From positions 62,001 to 126,000 of the forward strand of contig NZ_JALIRM010000012.1 of assembly GCF_022900255.1 (NCBI RefSeq): DNA of 64,000 bases. The letters run 5' to 3'. Positions 17,744-25,848 of this stretch are shown here, in pieces. How positions within the stretch are numbered: position 1 is the first letter of the stretch; every line of letters begins with the position of its first letter. Source of the DNA: Lederbergia wuyishanensis. GTDB lineage: Bacteria; Bacillota; Bacilli; Bacillales; Bacillaceae_C. A program made the translations under genes and the position numbers. The notes beneath the pieces were generated by a model, which saw only the letters and a program-made list of their open reading frames with translations, was not told the origin of the DNA and made no database searches.

Positions 17744-17920
17744 CTATGTAACTAATTCACATTCAGAATATGACATAGTCATATGGCCAATAAGAAATAA
17801 AGCGTTACTTAAGAGTTTAATGTCGGATTCTATTAGTGACTTTATATGTTGATCGTTACAACTGTAGTAGTCGATAGTTAACCGGTTAAGTTCATGGCAT
17901 ATAAGTTCTATTGGAATCAT
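17744..17920 (-). CDS. Hypothetical protein (58 aa)
   Basis: ATG at 17920 follows AAAGGAG with good spacing. The product (MIPIELICHELNRLTIDYY...) is an acidic, helical protein ending MSYSECELVT. I recognise no domain. It sits in the decayed region between the integrase remnant and the cheY-like gene and may be leftover cargo of a mobile element. Confidence 0.4.
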   Translation of the reverse strand: MIPIELICHELNRLTIDYYSCNDQHIKSLIESDIKLLSNALFLIGHMTMSYSECELVT

Positions 17921-18099
17921 TGGGAAGCTCCTTTTGAATATGATAAATATCATTATTATGAAACATTCTAGTAGTAATTGAAAGTGATTCGTCAGTATCT
18001 CTTTAATTTCGATAATTAATTCCTATTAACGACATTATTAAAAGTACCAATGTGACGGAAAATACGCATTGAAGTTCAACATCTAAATAAAAAAACACT

Positions 18100-18462
18100 C
18101 TACCGAGTACTAAGTACATTATTTATCCTGTCAATTAAATTATCAAAAAAAGGTTTAATTACAAAATCTTTAGCACCGCATTCAATTGCTTCAATTACTA
18201 AAGATTCCATCCCTAATGCAGTACAAATGATAACTTTTGCATTGGGATCCATTTTCATTATCTCTTTTAGGGCACCTATCCCGTCTAGTTTTGGCATTGT
18301 ATTGTCCATAATTACGATATCAGGAAAAAATGATTTGTACATTTCAATTGCATGTAGACCATCCTCAGCTTCAACAAAATCATTGAAATTGGCATCGCTA
18401 AGAAGTTTCTTTAACCATGATCTCATAAAAACAGAATCATCAACTAACAAGATTTTTGTCAT
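18100..18462 (-). CDS. Single-domain response regulator, CheY-like
   Basis: 120 residues from ATG at 18462 (AAAAGGT site). Receiver fold only: acidic pair in ILLVDDS, phospho-acceptor Asp in PDIVIMDNTMP, Thr in VIICTALG and the conserved Lys in FVIKPF. No output domain, so it acts by protein contact, as CheY does with the flagellar switch, or as a phosphate sink. No chemotaxis genes are adjacent. A cyclic-di-GMP-I riboswitch lies about 70 nt upstream on the same strand, linking its expression to the motility/biofilm second messenger. Confidence 0.85.
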   Translation of the reverse strand: MTKILLVDDSVFMRSWLKKLLSDANFNDFVEAEDGLHAIEMYKSFFPDIVIMDNTMPKLDGIGALKEIMKMDPNAKVIICTALGMESLVIEAIECGAKDFVIKPFFDNLIDRINNVLSTR

Positions 18463-18529
18463 CGGAATTACCTTTTGAATATATTTAGGCAAATTAGAAA
18501 GGTAAATTTAGTTTTTTAAATAACAGGTA

Positions 18530-18612
18530 TTACCTGGCAACCCGGCTACCATGACATCTAAGTGTTTTAGGCCCGTGGCTTTGCGTCTTTTACTTTCGTA
18601 AAGTTTGCCCAT
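18530..18612 (-). ncRNA. Cyclic-di-GMP-I (GEMM) riboswitch
   Basis: Read on the minus strand, the conserved blocks appear in order: GGGCAAAC, a hairpin with a GAAA tetraloop, GACGCAAAGCC, GGGCCTAA, then GGTAGCCGGGTTGCC. These are the core and receptor elements of the GEMM-I aptamer. The aptamer ends about 70 nt before the cheY-like start codon. A small GGTAATACC hairpin follows; I see no strong terminator with a T run, so control may be translational. Confidence 0.88.
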
Positions 18613-18704
18613 ATACAAATAATATCGAAATTTGTAGAAAAATAGAAATTAAAAGACTTATTGAGTAGTTCGAATAAACTTGGCAATAGACGAAAAGTGA
18701 TTAA

Positions 18705-18752
18705 TGAAAAATGAACAAGAATAAGAATCATGCCATTCTTATCTTGTTCATA
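18705..18752 (-). terminator. Intrinsic terminator after the WGxxGxxG protein gene
   Basis: A 17-bp stem (ATGAACAAGATAAGAAT / ATTCTTATTCTTGTTCAT) has a short loop and a T-rich tail on the minus strand. Confidence 0.85.
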
Positions 18753-18774
18753 TTAATAGCGGTTTGTAAATTAA

Positions 18775-19029
18775 CTATTTTTTATCGTTTCGCCTTAACC
18801 CTAAAAGACCTGCTAAACCAACTAAACCAATCCAACCCCAATCTGTGTCGTTGTCATCATTAGCGTCATTATCGGTTACATCGTCGTTTTGAGCAATATG
18901 TGTAACTTCACTACTAGAAAAAATGTTATTTGTTTCTGTGATTGGGGTTTGGGCATGTCCATTTGAAACACCAATAAGGAAAGTACTAATCAAAAGGGCA
19001 CAAGCTGAATATAGAAGTTTGTTAAGCAT
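18775..19029 (-). CDS. Small secreted WGxxGxxG-tailed surface protein
   Basis: 84 residues: a signal peptide (about 1-26, ending NGHAQ), an acidic D/N-rich spacer (DDVTDNDANDDNDTD), and a C-terminus of WGWIGLVGLAGLLGL followed by RRNDKK. That tail (signature, hydrophobic helix, basic cluster) is the layout of the WGxxGxxG family and recalls PEP-CTERM-like sorting signals, so processing or anchoring at the membrane is likely. The ATG follows TTGGAGGAA. Function unknown. No dedicated sortase/protease gene is nearby. Confidence 0.72.
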   Translation of the reverse strand: MLNKLLYSACALLISTFLIGVSNGHAQTPITETNNIFSSSEVTHIAQNDDVTDNDANDDNDTDWGWIGLVGLAGLLGLRRNDKK

Positions 19030-19139
19030 TGATTATTCCTCCAATCTAGTGTAATAACGTTAATGTTTGTTAATAAAGGGAAAATTATTCAGGAATTTAT
19101 CAAAAAAAAAGTTAGAAATAATTCGAAGGAGAGATTGAA

Positions 19140-19250
19140 TTGAAATTCAAAGGCATCTGCCATAAATGTGGAGAAATGGTAACGAAGGGCCAAGGCAGCC
19201 ATAAGAGGATTAAGGGGAGTTGGAGGACAGAGTGTAAAAAGTGTAATTAA
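19140..19250 (+). CDS. Zinc-ribbon microprotein (36 aa)
   Basis: TTG start at 19140 follows GAAGGAGAG. The product MKFKGICHKCGEM...TECKKCN has two CxxC pairs (ICHKCG and ECKKCN) 22 residues apart, enough to bind one zinc, in a basic background (KGQGSHKRIKG). Tiny proteins of this type are frequent in phage-derived DNA. It lies in the decayed region with the integrase remnant. Specific role unknown. Confidence 0.5.
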   Translation: MKFKGICHKCGEMVTKGQGSHKRIKGSWRTECKKCN

Positions 19251-19425
19251 AACCTATAACTATTAAAAAAAATTGGTATACATTCAATAATTTATCTAAT
19301 TTTTGACTTAGTTTTATGTCTTTTTATGATTCAAACCATACTTAAAACCAAAAGAAATCATTCCATTTCGAATAACTTCTATGTTTCTGGAGAGGGGATG
19401 TCTAATTGGGTAAATTTAGATAGGT

Positions 19426-19452
19426 AAAGAGCGCTGGGCTAAAGCGCTCTTT
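19426..19452. terminator. Hairpin, probable terminator
   Basis: AAAGAGCGCT pairs with AGCGCTCTTT around a 6-nt loop; the T run is short. It could end the zinc-ribbon transcript. Confidence 0.45.
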
Positions 19453-19505
19453 GTGAGATGAGTAGGATATGGTTCGGATGGATTCATTTCGGTGAAACTA
19501 GGGTT

Positions 19506-19622
19506 TTAATAGTGTACAAATGCTGTACCGACAATTATCAACAATATAAACAACACAACGATTAAAGCGAAATTAAATCCCATACCATAACCGCCGCCAG
19601 AACCGTAACCGTAATATCCCAT
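19506..19622 (-). CDS. YjcZ-family sporulation-associated membrane microprotein
   Basis: 38 residues: a Gly/Tyr N-terminus ([15 protein letters not shown]), then one membrane helix, [18 protein letters not shown]. This is the standard YjcZ/YhjA pattern in Bacillus spores. ATG at 19622 follows AGGTGGTGAT. The family is sporulation-linked in relatives; the molecular role is not established. Confidence 0.82.
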   Translation of the reverse strand: MGYYGYGSGGGYGMGFNFALIVVLFILLIIVGTAFVHY

Positions 19623-19639
19623 AATATCACCACCTTTTT

Positions 19640-20137
19640 AATGGATAACCATTCGAAAGGATAATTTAATATATGTAAGTGGATGCGAAACTTGCTAGTA
19701 GTTTTGCTGACAAGGCGAAAAAATGGTTGATTATCAGCTAGTTTATTAGAGGAAAAAAAGAGGAGTCGCCCAGGAGTATTTGATACTTTCTTCAAGAATA
19801 GTGCTCATTTATAGAGTTATTATTCTAAAAGGTGTTTTATTTTTCGGTACTACATTTTTTTAAGACAGCTGAGAAATAAAAATGGACTAAATGCTAAGCA
19901 ACCTTACCGCTAGGTTTACTCGTTGACATAACTTTAGTTACTAGCCAAATTTTTGTCAACGATGTATGGGAATTATTAATAGCATGTAGAGTTCACCAAT
20001 TGAAAAGTAAATTAAAGAAAGCCCGGTACTGACCAGGCTTACACTGTCGCGCTATATCGTAATTATAATAATTTTTTACATTGGCAAATCCATGTTCTTT
20101 GCTCTAATAATGTCTATCACAAATTAACTATGATGGT
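19640..20137. other. Intergenic stretch without recognised genes
   Basis: Overlapping frames here lack ribosome sites and conserved character. I see no RNA family; the 3' part is the trailer of the phosphate transporter gene. Confidence 0.4.
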
Positions 20138-21136
20138 TTAAAATAATAAATCCAGAATGAGGTAGCATATTGCTGCAAGGGTAGCAGAAATAGGTAGAGT
20201 GATTAGCCAAGTGATTAACATTGTTTGAGCTGTTCCCCATTTTACCCCTTTTAACCTGTGGGAAGCACCTACACCTAAAATCGAAGAAGAAATTACATGG
20301 GTAGTACTTACAGGCATATGTATAAAAGTAGCTCCGAAAATTACCGCTGCTCCTGTTAAATCCGCTGACACACCACTGACAGGTCTAATTTTCATGATTT
20401 TTCCGCCAACTGTTTTAATAATTTTCCATCCACCCATGGCCGTTCCTAACGCCATTGCAAGAGCACAAATTAATTGAACCCAAAATTGAATATCACTAGA
20501 ATTCTGATATTTATTGACAATCAAGGCCATTGTAATAATACCCATTGCCTTTTGTGCATCATTTGTTCCATGGGAATATGCTTGCAAAGCTGCTGTAGCG
20601 ATTTGTATTGTTCTGAACCTTTTGTTCGTCTTAGCTAAATTATTATTTTTAAAGATTACTTTTACTATGCTATAGACAATAAAACCAACTGCAAAGGCCA
20701 AAATAGGAGATATAATGAGCGCCTTTAAAATGGTAAGAAATCCACTATAATTTAATGAGTTAAAACCAGCTGCTGCAATAGCCGCTCCGGCAATTGAACC
20801 AATTAGGGCATGTGAAGAACTGCTTGGAATCCCATAATACCAAGTGATTAAATTCCACGCGATGGCTGCAATTAACGCAGCGAGTATGACTGTAGACCCA
20901 TTTTCTAAAGTAAAGGGATCCACAATATCTTTTGTAATGGTCTTTGCTACTCCTGTAAACGTCATTGCACCGACAAAGTTCATCACAGAGGCTAATATAA
21001 TAGCATGTCTCGGTTGCAAGGCCTTTGTTGATACTGAAGTCGCTATTGCATTAGCAGTATCATGAAATCCGTTTATAAAGTCGAACACTACTGCAAAAAC
21101 GACAATTAAAATTGTTAGGATAAGGATTGTATACAT
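20138..21136 (-). CDS. pit: Inorganic phosphate transporter, PiT family
   Basis: 332 residues with about ten membrane helices and both PiT signature repeats: FDFINGFHDTANAIATSVSTKAL near the N-terminus and QAYSHGTNDAQKAMGIITMAL in the middle, each carrying the D/N pair that binds phosphate. It imports phosphate (as metal-phosphate in this family) with H+ or Na+. It lies 16 bp downstream of the DUF47 gene, the ykaA-pit order of B. subtilis. Confidence 0.93.
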   Translation of the reverse strand: MYTILILTILIVVFAVVFDFINGFHDTANAIATSVSTKALQPRHAIILASVMNFVGAMTFTGVAKTITKDIVDPFTLENGSTVILAALIAAIAWNLITWYYGIPSSSSHALIGSIAGAAIAAAGFNSLNYSGFLTILKALIISPILAFAVGFIVYSIVKVIFKNNNLAKTNKRFRTIQIATAALQAYSHGTNDAQKAMGIITMALIVNKYQNSSDIQFWVQLICALAMALGTAMGGWKIIKTVGGKIMKIRPVSGVSADLTGAAVIFGATFIHMPVSTTHVISSSILGVGASHRLKGVKWGTAQTMLITWLITLPISATLAAICYLILDLLF

Positions 21137-21152
21137 GTTCTTTATTTACTCC

Positions 21153-21770
21153 TCATGCATTTTTCATAATAATGGCTTCAAATGTATTAGCTACACTCTG
21201 ACAGCAGTCAGCCACTTCTTCAAGTTCTTCATAAATGTCCTTATACTGAATAATTCGTATAGTGTCTTTTTCGTTTTGAAATAATTGTTTGATTGAAACT
21301 CGTAATATCGCGTCACATTGGGATTCATAATCTTTAATTTTAATTGCATTCTCTCTAATCTGAGGGAGGTTATTTTTAGATAATAATTCTATAGCTTTTT
21401 CGATTTCTAATACACCCTTATGAATTGCTGTTACAAATTGAATCATATATTCATCTAATTTTGTAATAGAATACATATCTAGTAGTGCCGCTGTATGCTC
21501 TAGTCCATCTAAGACATCATCCATATTCATGGCTAGGGCTAAAATATCTTCTCGTTCAATTGGTGTAATGAACACATTGTTTAAATCTAGTATTACTTGA
21601 TGAACCAGTGAATCTCCTTGCTTTTCAAATTTCTTCATCTTTTCGGTGAAAATTTTCAAATCATCTACATTGGAATACTTACCATCCTTAAAATAACTCA
21701 TACTTTTTGTTAAGTTATCAGAAATATTTGCTAAATGAATAGAAAACTTATCTGTTTTTTTCTTAAACAT
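21153..21770 (-). CDS. ykaA: DUF47 / PhoU-like protein, Pit accessory
   Basis: 205 residues, all helical, with two PhoU-like halves; acidic clusters EREDILALAMNMDDVLDGLE and KDIYEELEEVADCCQSVANTFE match the metal-binding E/D-x-x-x-D patterns of the family. DUF47 proteins are encoded next to PiT transporters and are thought to control them. The ATG at 21770 follows AGGAGAGG. First gene of the ykaA-pit operon. Confidence 0.9.
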   Translation of the reverse strand: MFKKKTDKFSIHLANISDNLTKSMSYFKDGKYSNVDDLKIFTEKMKKFEKQGDSLVHQVILDLNNVFITPIEREDILALAMNMDDVLDGLEHTAALLDMYSITKLDEYMIQFVTAIHKGVLEIEKAIELLSKNNLPQIRENAIKIKDYESQCDAILRVSIKQLFQNEKDTIRIIQYKDIYEELEEVADCCQSVANTFEAIIMKNA

Positions 21771-21845
21771 CTCTTAGAGCCTCTCCTTTTCACAAATAAA
21801 TCAGCTCTCCCATAATAACTTAATTTACGGATTTATAACATATCC

Positions 21846-21873
21846 TTAACGAAAAATTTACATAATCTTTACA
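21846..21873. promoter_or_regulatory. Three PhoP-box-like direct repeats
   Basis: TTAACG, TTTACA and TTTACA lie exactly 11 bp apart (starts 21846, 21857, 21868), matching the TT(A/T)ACA repeats with about 5-nt gaps bound by PhoP. They lie 76-103 bp upstream of ykaA with the repeats reading away from the operon. Confidence 0.5.
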
Positions 21874-22154
21874 AAAGGTGCGATTTTAGAGGGAAAATGA
21901 CATTAAATGTATCAGGATAGTAGAAAAAGAAGTCACATTTTGCAGATTGTTAATGCTATATTTCTATTTTTTAAATAAGTAGGGAAGACCTTTGATAAAA
22001 TAAATAAAGGTTTCATTCTATTGAGGATTGTAAAGCGAATAAGAACGAGAGAGAAATTAAATAAGAGGGAGGAGATTTATTAAGTACATTAATAACCGCT
22101 TGAATAGACACTCACAACGTAATAAAGAGAAAAAGCTCTTTTTTCCTTCTATAT

Positions 22155-22187
22155 ATTGAAACAAGCCCGCATAATGGCGGACTTGTC
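22155..22187 (-). terminator. Intrinsic terminator after the yra coat operon
   Basis: CAAGTCCGC pairs with GCGGGCTTG on the minus strand, followed by a short T stretch, 20 bp past the last gene. Confidence 0.7.
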
Positions 22188-22208
22188 ACTTTTGAGCTGT
22201 ATTATTTT

Positions 22209-22514
22209 TTAAAGAGTTGGTAAGTTCAAAGCTGTATTAATATTATTTAAATTCATTTTAAGTTGTTCATTCGTATTCCACGCATGATACCATCCGTTTT
22301 CAACCATATAATTAGTAATCTGTTCATGCATATCTAGAGCTTCCTCTAAATGTCGAGTTAAGATTTCTTTAATTTCAGGTGTTCCCGCTTCGGTAACTGC
22401 CATTGCATAATTTCTAACTCCGCTTTTAGCTGCAATTAATAAGTCCATCGCAACCACTTGGTCGGTTAGTGCATCCATACCAGTTAATTTTTCAATGATT
22501 GGATTCATGTTCAC
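22209..22514 (-). CDS. yraD: CotF-like spore coat protein, YraD-like
   Basis: 101 residues, close to the 99 of YraD. The helical CotF domain has IAAKSGVRNYAMAVTEAGTPEIKEILTRHLEEALDMHEQITNYMVENGWYHAW, the A-x-x-G-x-R-N-x-A pattern shared with the 122-residue paralogue upstream. Last gene of a five-gene minus-strand unit with the same order as yraG-yraF-adhB-yraE-yraD. Structural part of the spore coat by family; expression in the mother cell is expected. Confidence 0.85.
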   Translation of the reverse strand: MNMNPIIEKLTGMDALTDQVVAMDLLIAAKSGVRNYAMAVTEAGTPEIKEILTRHLEEALDMHEQITNYMVENGWYHAWNTNEQLKMNLNNINTALNLPTL

Positions 22515-22521
22515 TCAACTC

Positions 22522-22719
22522 CTAATTATTGCTTTGCAAGGATAAAATAGAAGCATACTCTTGTAATTGTCTCGTTGTTAGATCAACGTCTTGTTGCATA
22601 ATATCCTTTAATTTTTGGTCTGTAACGAGTGCTTTCATAGTTTTTGATTTTGTTAAGCAAATCGTTTTAAAAGCAGCCATTTCTTGAACCTCTAATATTT
22701 CGTGTAACGCATAGCCCAT
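22522..22719 (-). CDS. yraE: Small coat-associated protein, YraE-like
   Basis: 65 residues, the length of YraE. Related to the 88-residue protein at the start of the operon: both have a short LHE(I/V)...FKTLCL(A/T)KSK core and an M-Q-x-D-V-T-x-x-L-Q segment. Probably pairs with YraD-like protein in the coat. Starts 7 bp after yraD's partner spacing, with GGAGGCTTTATAG-type site upstream. Confidence 0.8.
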   Translation of the reverse strand: MGYALHEILEVQEMAAFKTICLTKSKTMKALVTDQKLKDIMQQDVDLTTRQLQEYASILSLQSNN

Positions 22720-22736
22720 CTATAAAGCCTCCATTT

Positions 22737-23873
22737 TTACGGTTTTAGTACGACTTTTATACAATTATCAGTTTTAGTGTCAAATATCTCATAGCCGTGC
22801 TTTGCTTCACTTAGTGGAAGTACATGACTTACCACATCACCTGGATCAATTTTTCCATTCGAAACCAATTCAAACATATAGGGCATATAGTGAATGACAG
22901 GTGCTTGGCCAGTACGGATATTAATATTTCGATTCATAATATCTCCCATAGGGAATCCATTATATCTACCGCCATAGACCCCTGTAACTTGGATTGTTCC
23001 ACCTTTTCGAACTGCCTGTGAAGCCATGATAAACGCACTGAATGCTCCACCTTGGAGCTTTAATCCGCTAGCCAAGAACTCTAGATCCGTCATTTTCCCA
23101 TCCATCCCAACTGCATCGATTACGACATCGGCTCCACCTTTAGTAATTTCCTTTAAATAACTTCCTACATTTTGATGGTCTTCAAAATTAACAATTTCCA
23201 CTTTATTTGTTTGTTTTGCATGCTGCAAACGATAATTAACATAATCTACAGCAATTACGCGTTTAGCTCCTTTTAACCAACAAAACTTTTGAGCAAAGAG
23301 TCCGACTGGGCCACAGCCTAAAACGATAACGGTATCTCCGTCCTTAACCCCCGCATTGTCCACACTCCAAAATCCAGTGGTCATCGCATCCGCAATAACC
23401 GTTAATTTTTCATCGGGTTCTTCGCAATTATCAGGAATTTTGAAATGTGTAAAATTGGCAAAAGGTACTCTTAAATATTCTGCCTGTCCTCCCGGATAAC
23501 CACCTGTAGTATCAGAATATCCGAAATAGGCTCCCATTTCTGCATTCTCATTTGAATGATCACATTGACTTTCCAAATGGTTTTTACAGTAGAAACATTC
23601 CCCACAAGCAATGTTAAAAGGAATAATCACGCGATCTCCTTTTTTTAGCTTCGTCACTTCAGGGCCAACCTCTTCAACGATTCCCATTGGTTCATGTCCA
23701 ATTACATAATTTTCATGCAGATTAGGAATCATACCATGTATTAAATGTAAATCAGATCCACAAATTGCTGTACTCGTTACTTTAATAATCATATCGTCAG
23801 CCTTTTGAATCTTTGGATCTTCAACTTCTTTAACTTCCACATTTTTAATCCCTTGATACGTTACCGCCTTCAT
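22737..23873 (-). CDS. adhB: Zinc-dependent alcohol dehydrogenase, AdhB-like
   Basis: 378 residues, the AdhB length. Medium-chain dehydrogenase/reductase: catalytic zinc ligands in AICGSDLHLIHG and GHEPMG, structural zinc loop CGECFYCKNHLESQC, and the Rossmann motif VLGCGPVGLFAQ. Shares the glutathione-independent formaldehyde dehydrogenase-like long variable loop (EKLTVIADAMTTGFWSVDNAGV). Embedded between coat genes exactly as in B. subtilis, so it is likely a spore-coat-associated or sporulation-expressed enzyme; the alcohol substrate is unknown. Confidence 0.9.
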   Translation of the reverse strand: MKAVTYQGIKNVEVKEVEDPKIQKADDMIIKVTSTAICGSDLHLIHGMIPNLHENYVIGHEPMGIVEEVGPEVTKLKKGDRVIIPFNIACGECFYCKNHLESQCDHSNENAEMGAYFGYSDTTGGYPGGQAEYLRVPFANFTHFKIPDNCEEPDEKLTVIADAMTTGFWSVDNAGVKDGDTVIVLGCGPVGLFAQKFCWLKGAKRVIAVDYVNYRLQHAKQTNKVEIVNFEDHQNVGSYLKEITKGGADVVIDAVGMDGKMTDLEFLASGLKLQGGAFSAFIMASQAVRKGGTIQVTGVYGGRYNGFPMGDIMNRNINIRTGQAPVIHYMPYMFELVSNGKIDPGDVVSHVLPLSEAKHGYEIFDTKTDNCIKVVLKP

Positions 23874-23891
23874 GCTATACAGCCTCCAATA

Positions 23892-24260
23892 TTAGTGTTC
23901 ATCAGGTATCCGATCAAACATTCCTTTTCTATTGGTCTCAACAGGAAATAGATTCATTTTGCTAATCATAATTGTATTATTTGATGAGAGTTGATCTAAT
24001 TTATACTGTTCACTTAATTCGTACGGATGGAACCATTTTTTACGGATCATTAGTTCAGTAATTTCTTGATGCATGGCAATCCCTTGCAGTAACTGCTTTC
24101 GTAACAAGGCTCTTACATCAGGAGATGCGGATTCGGTAAGTGCTACTGCAATATTTCGAACACCTTCTTTGGCACGAAGGAGAAAATCCATAGCAAAAGT
24201 AGTATCGGCCAGCTCAGGTACGTGTAACGAGTTTATAGGGTCTAAATAGTCTTGATTCAA
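23892..24260 (-). CDS. yraF: CotF-like spore coat protein, YraF-like
   Basis: 122 residues, equal to YraF. CotF domain: [55 protein letters not shown]. Paralogous to the 101-residue protein at the end of the operon, with an extra C-terminal tail ([18 protein letters not shown]). ATG overlaps the stop of the 88-residue gene by 4 nt. Confidence 0.87.
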   Translation of the reverse strand: MNQDYLDPINSLHVPELADTTFAMDFLLRAKEGVRNIAVALTESASPDVRALLRKQLLQGIAMHQEITELMIRKKWFHPYELSEQYKLDQLSSNNTIMISKMNLFPVETNRKGMFDRIPDEH

Positions 24261-24523
24261 TGAACTTTTCCTTCCTTTCCATTGATTATTGGAGTGGGGC
24301 GGCTTTGAGGGACAGGAACTTCAAACGGTGCCCTTTCATAAATTGCCTGTAATTCAGTAAGTGCTTGTAGCGATTGCGTGACATCTTTTTGCATCAAAGC
24401 TCTAAGGTCTTCATCAAATACAAGTCCTTGCATTAATTTTGATTTTGCTAAACAAAGGGTTTTAAAGTTAATTACTTCATGTAAATCCAAAGACTCATGA
24501 TCAGCTAATTTTTGTATTTCCAC
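24257..24523 (-). CDS. yraG: Small coat-associated protein, YraG-like
   Basis: 88 residues (YraG is about 80). The core [44 protein letters not shown] matches the YraE-like paralogue; the C-terminal 25 residues are proline-rich ([15 protein letters not shown]). GTG start at 24523, AAGGAGTGG 9 nt upstream. First gene of the coat operon; I could not identify a clear sporulation sigma promoter. Confidence 0.82.
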   Translation of the reverse strand: MEIQKLADHESLDLHEVINFKTLCLAKSKLMQGLVFDEDLRALMQKDVTQSLQALTELQAIYERAPFEVPVPQSRPTPIINGKEGKVH

Positions 24524-24725
24524 TTTTGGATTCCACTCCTTTTTTAAACTGTTTACATTGGTATTGTTCCTTATTAATAAAGAATCATTCTTTTAAGAAA
24601 AGATAGAGTGTTTTCGATTAAAGTTTTAATGAGTGGAGCTTGCAAAGGGGCTTTTAAATTTTTCATAGATTTATTTTCTTAGCATCTTGTTCCACTACAA
24701 AAAAAGCCAATTCAAGCCCAATAAA

Positions 24726-24761
24726 TAAAAAAGAGAATGATTGCAGTAATGCATCATTCCC
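24726..24761 (-). terminator. Intrinsic terminator after the RNA methyltransferase gene
   Basis: GGGAATGATGC pairs with GCAATCATTCTC (one bulge), followed by six Ts on the minus strand. Confidence 0.7.
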
Positions 24762-24780
24762 TTTTGATGATAATATTTAA

Positions 24781-25605
24781 TTAATATCCCAACTGCCTTT
24801 GTCTACTGACCTCATAAAGCATAATTGAAGTTGCACATGCGACATTAAACGAAGAAGCCGAGCCAAACATAGGAATATTAATCATACGATCGCACATTTC
24901 TTTGTAAAAATGACTAAGTCCTTGTGTCTCGTTTCCAACTAGAAGAATCGTTGGCTTTGAAAAATCGCAATAATAGATTTCTTCACTTCCCGTTGCACTC
25001 GTTCCAACGATTTGTAAATCGGGATATGTCTTTCTAACAGAATCAGCCCAATTTTTTACGTCGCTAGGTGAAGAAATTCGGATAGTTGGTACATTAAAAA
25101 ATGATCCCATGGTGGCTCGGATTGTTTCAGGATCATACAAATCGACTGCGTGACCTGTCATAATTAAACCTTGGCATCCAAGTGCATCGCAGGAACGAAT
25201 AATCGAACCAAGATTCCCTCTGTTTGACGGTCTATCGAAAACAACAGTCAACATTTGCTCATTGATCGGAATACGGGAAAAATCGTCTTCCGGCATTGAA
25301 ACGACTGCAATCAGTTCTGAAGTGTCTTCTTTATCGCTGATTTTTTCCATTAAAGGGGCTTGCAGCTCGTAATGAATTTTAGCTGTAGATCGAGCTAATA
25401 TATCCTTTCCCCAAGTAGATAACGGCTTTTGTGGAGAATATAGATATGCCCTAATATCCCATGAATTACTGATCGCTTCATTGATATTCCTTACACCTTC
25501 AACAAAAAACTCTTTATATTTATGTCGTTTATTCCGATTATTCTTTAAAACCTCGAACCTTTGGAAATCATTATTTTCTGTATTAACGCTAATAATTTGA
25601 GGCAA
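24781..25605 (-). CDS. TrmH-family (SpoU) RNA 2'-O-methyltransferase
   Basis: 274 residues: an N-terminal RNA-binding domain (RHKYKEFFVEGVRNINEAI), then the SpoU trefoil-knot domain with motif 1 DRPSNRGNLGSIIRSCDALGCQGLI, motif 2 ILLVGNETQGLS and motif 3 NIPMFGSASSFNVACATSIMLYE. These bind SAM and the catalytic Arg/Glu/Asn lie within them. Substrate nucleotide cannot be told; it may be 23S rRNA or tRNA. Shares the minus strand with the DUF3006 and hydrolase genes at 18-bp spacing. Confidence 0.87.
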   Translation of the reverse strand: MPQIISVNTENNDFQRFEVLKNNRNKRHKYKEFFVEGVRNINEAISNSWDIRAYLYSPQKPLSTWGKDILARSTAKIHYELQAPLMEKISDKEDTSELIAVVSMPEDDFSRIPINEQMLTVVFDRPSNRGNLGSIIRSCDALGCQGLIMTGHAVDLYDPETIRATMGSFFNVPTIRISSPSDVKNWADSVRKTYPDLQIVGTSATGSEEIYYCDFSKPTILLVGNETQGLSHFYKEMCDRMINIPMFGSASSFNVACATSIMLYEVSRQRQLGY

Positions 25606-25623
25606 TTTTATGTCTCCTTTAAA

Positions 25624-25836
25624 CTAATCTTCCCATACATCATTCATAAGCTTCTCAATTTCTTTTCTTAGCTTTTCCGTTTCCGTTTTAAGGATTTTTA
25701 CCTTATCTCCATTAATTTCCACAACATCACCAGCAACGGCCGCCTTTGGAAAAATCCTTTTTTCAAAATCCTTCGTTTCTCCATCTATTTCCACTACAAC
25801 CCATTCACCTTCAAATCGATCAATGATTCCACGCAT
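25624..25836 (-). CDS. DUF3006-type small beta-barrel protein
   Basis: 70 residues. The first 50 form a small beta-barrel pattern (IIDRFEGEWVVVEIDGETKDFEKRIFP...AGDVVEINGDKV), then a charged helix, LRKEIEKLMNDVWED. DUF3006 genes are often paired with ComEC-like secreted hydrolases, which is exactly the neighbour 12 bp upstream. Function unknown. Confidence 0.75.
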   Translation of the reverse strand: MRGIIDRFEGEWVVVEIDGETKDFEKRIFPKAAVAGDVVEINGDKVKILKTETEKLRKEIEKLMNDVWED

Positions 25837-25848
25837 ATTTTCACTTCC

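Noticed and set aside
19562-19795. 77-codon minus-strand ORF
   Set aside because: It overlaps the YjcZ-type gene in another frame and lacks a start signal.
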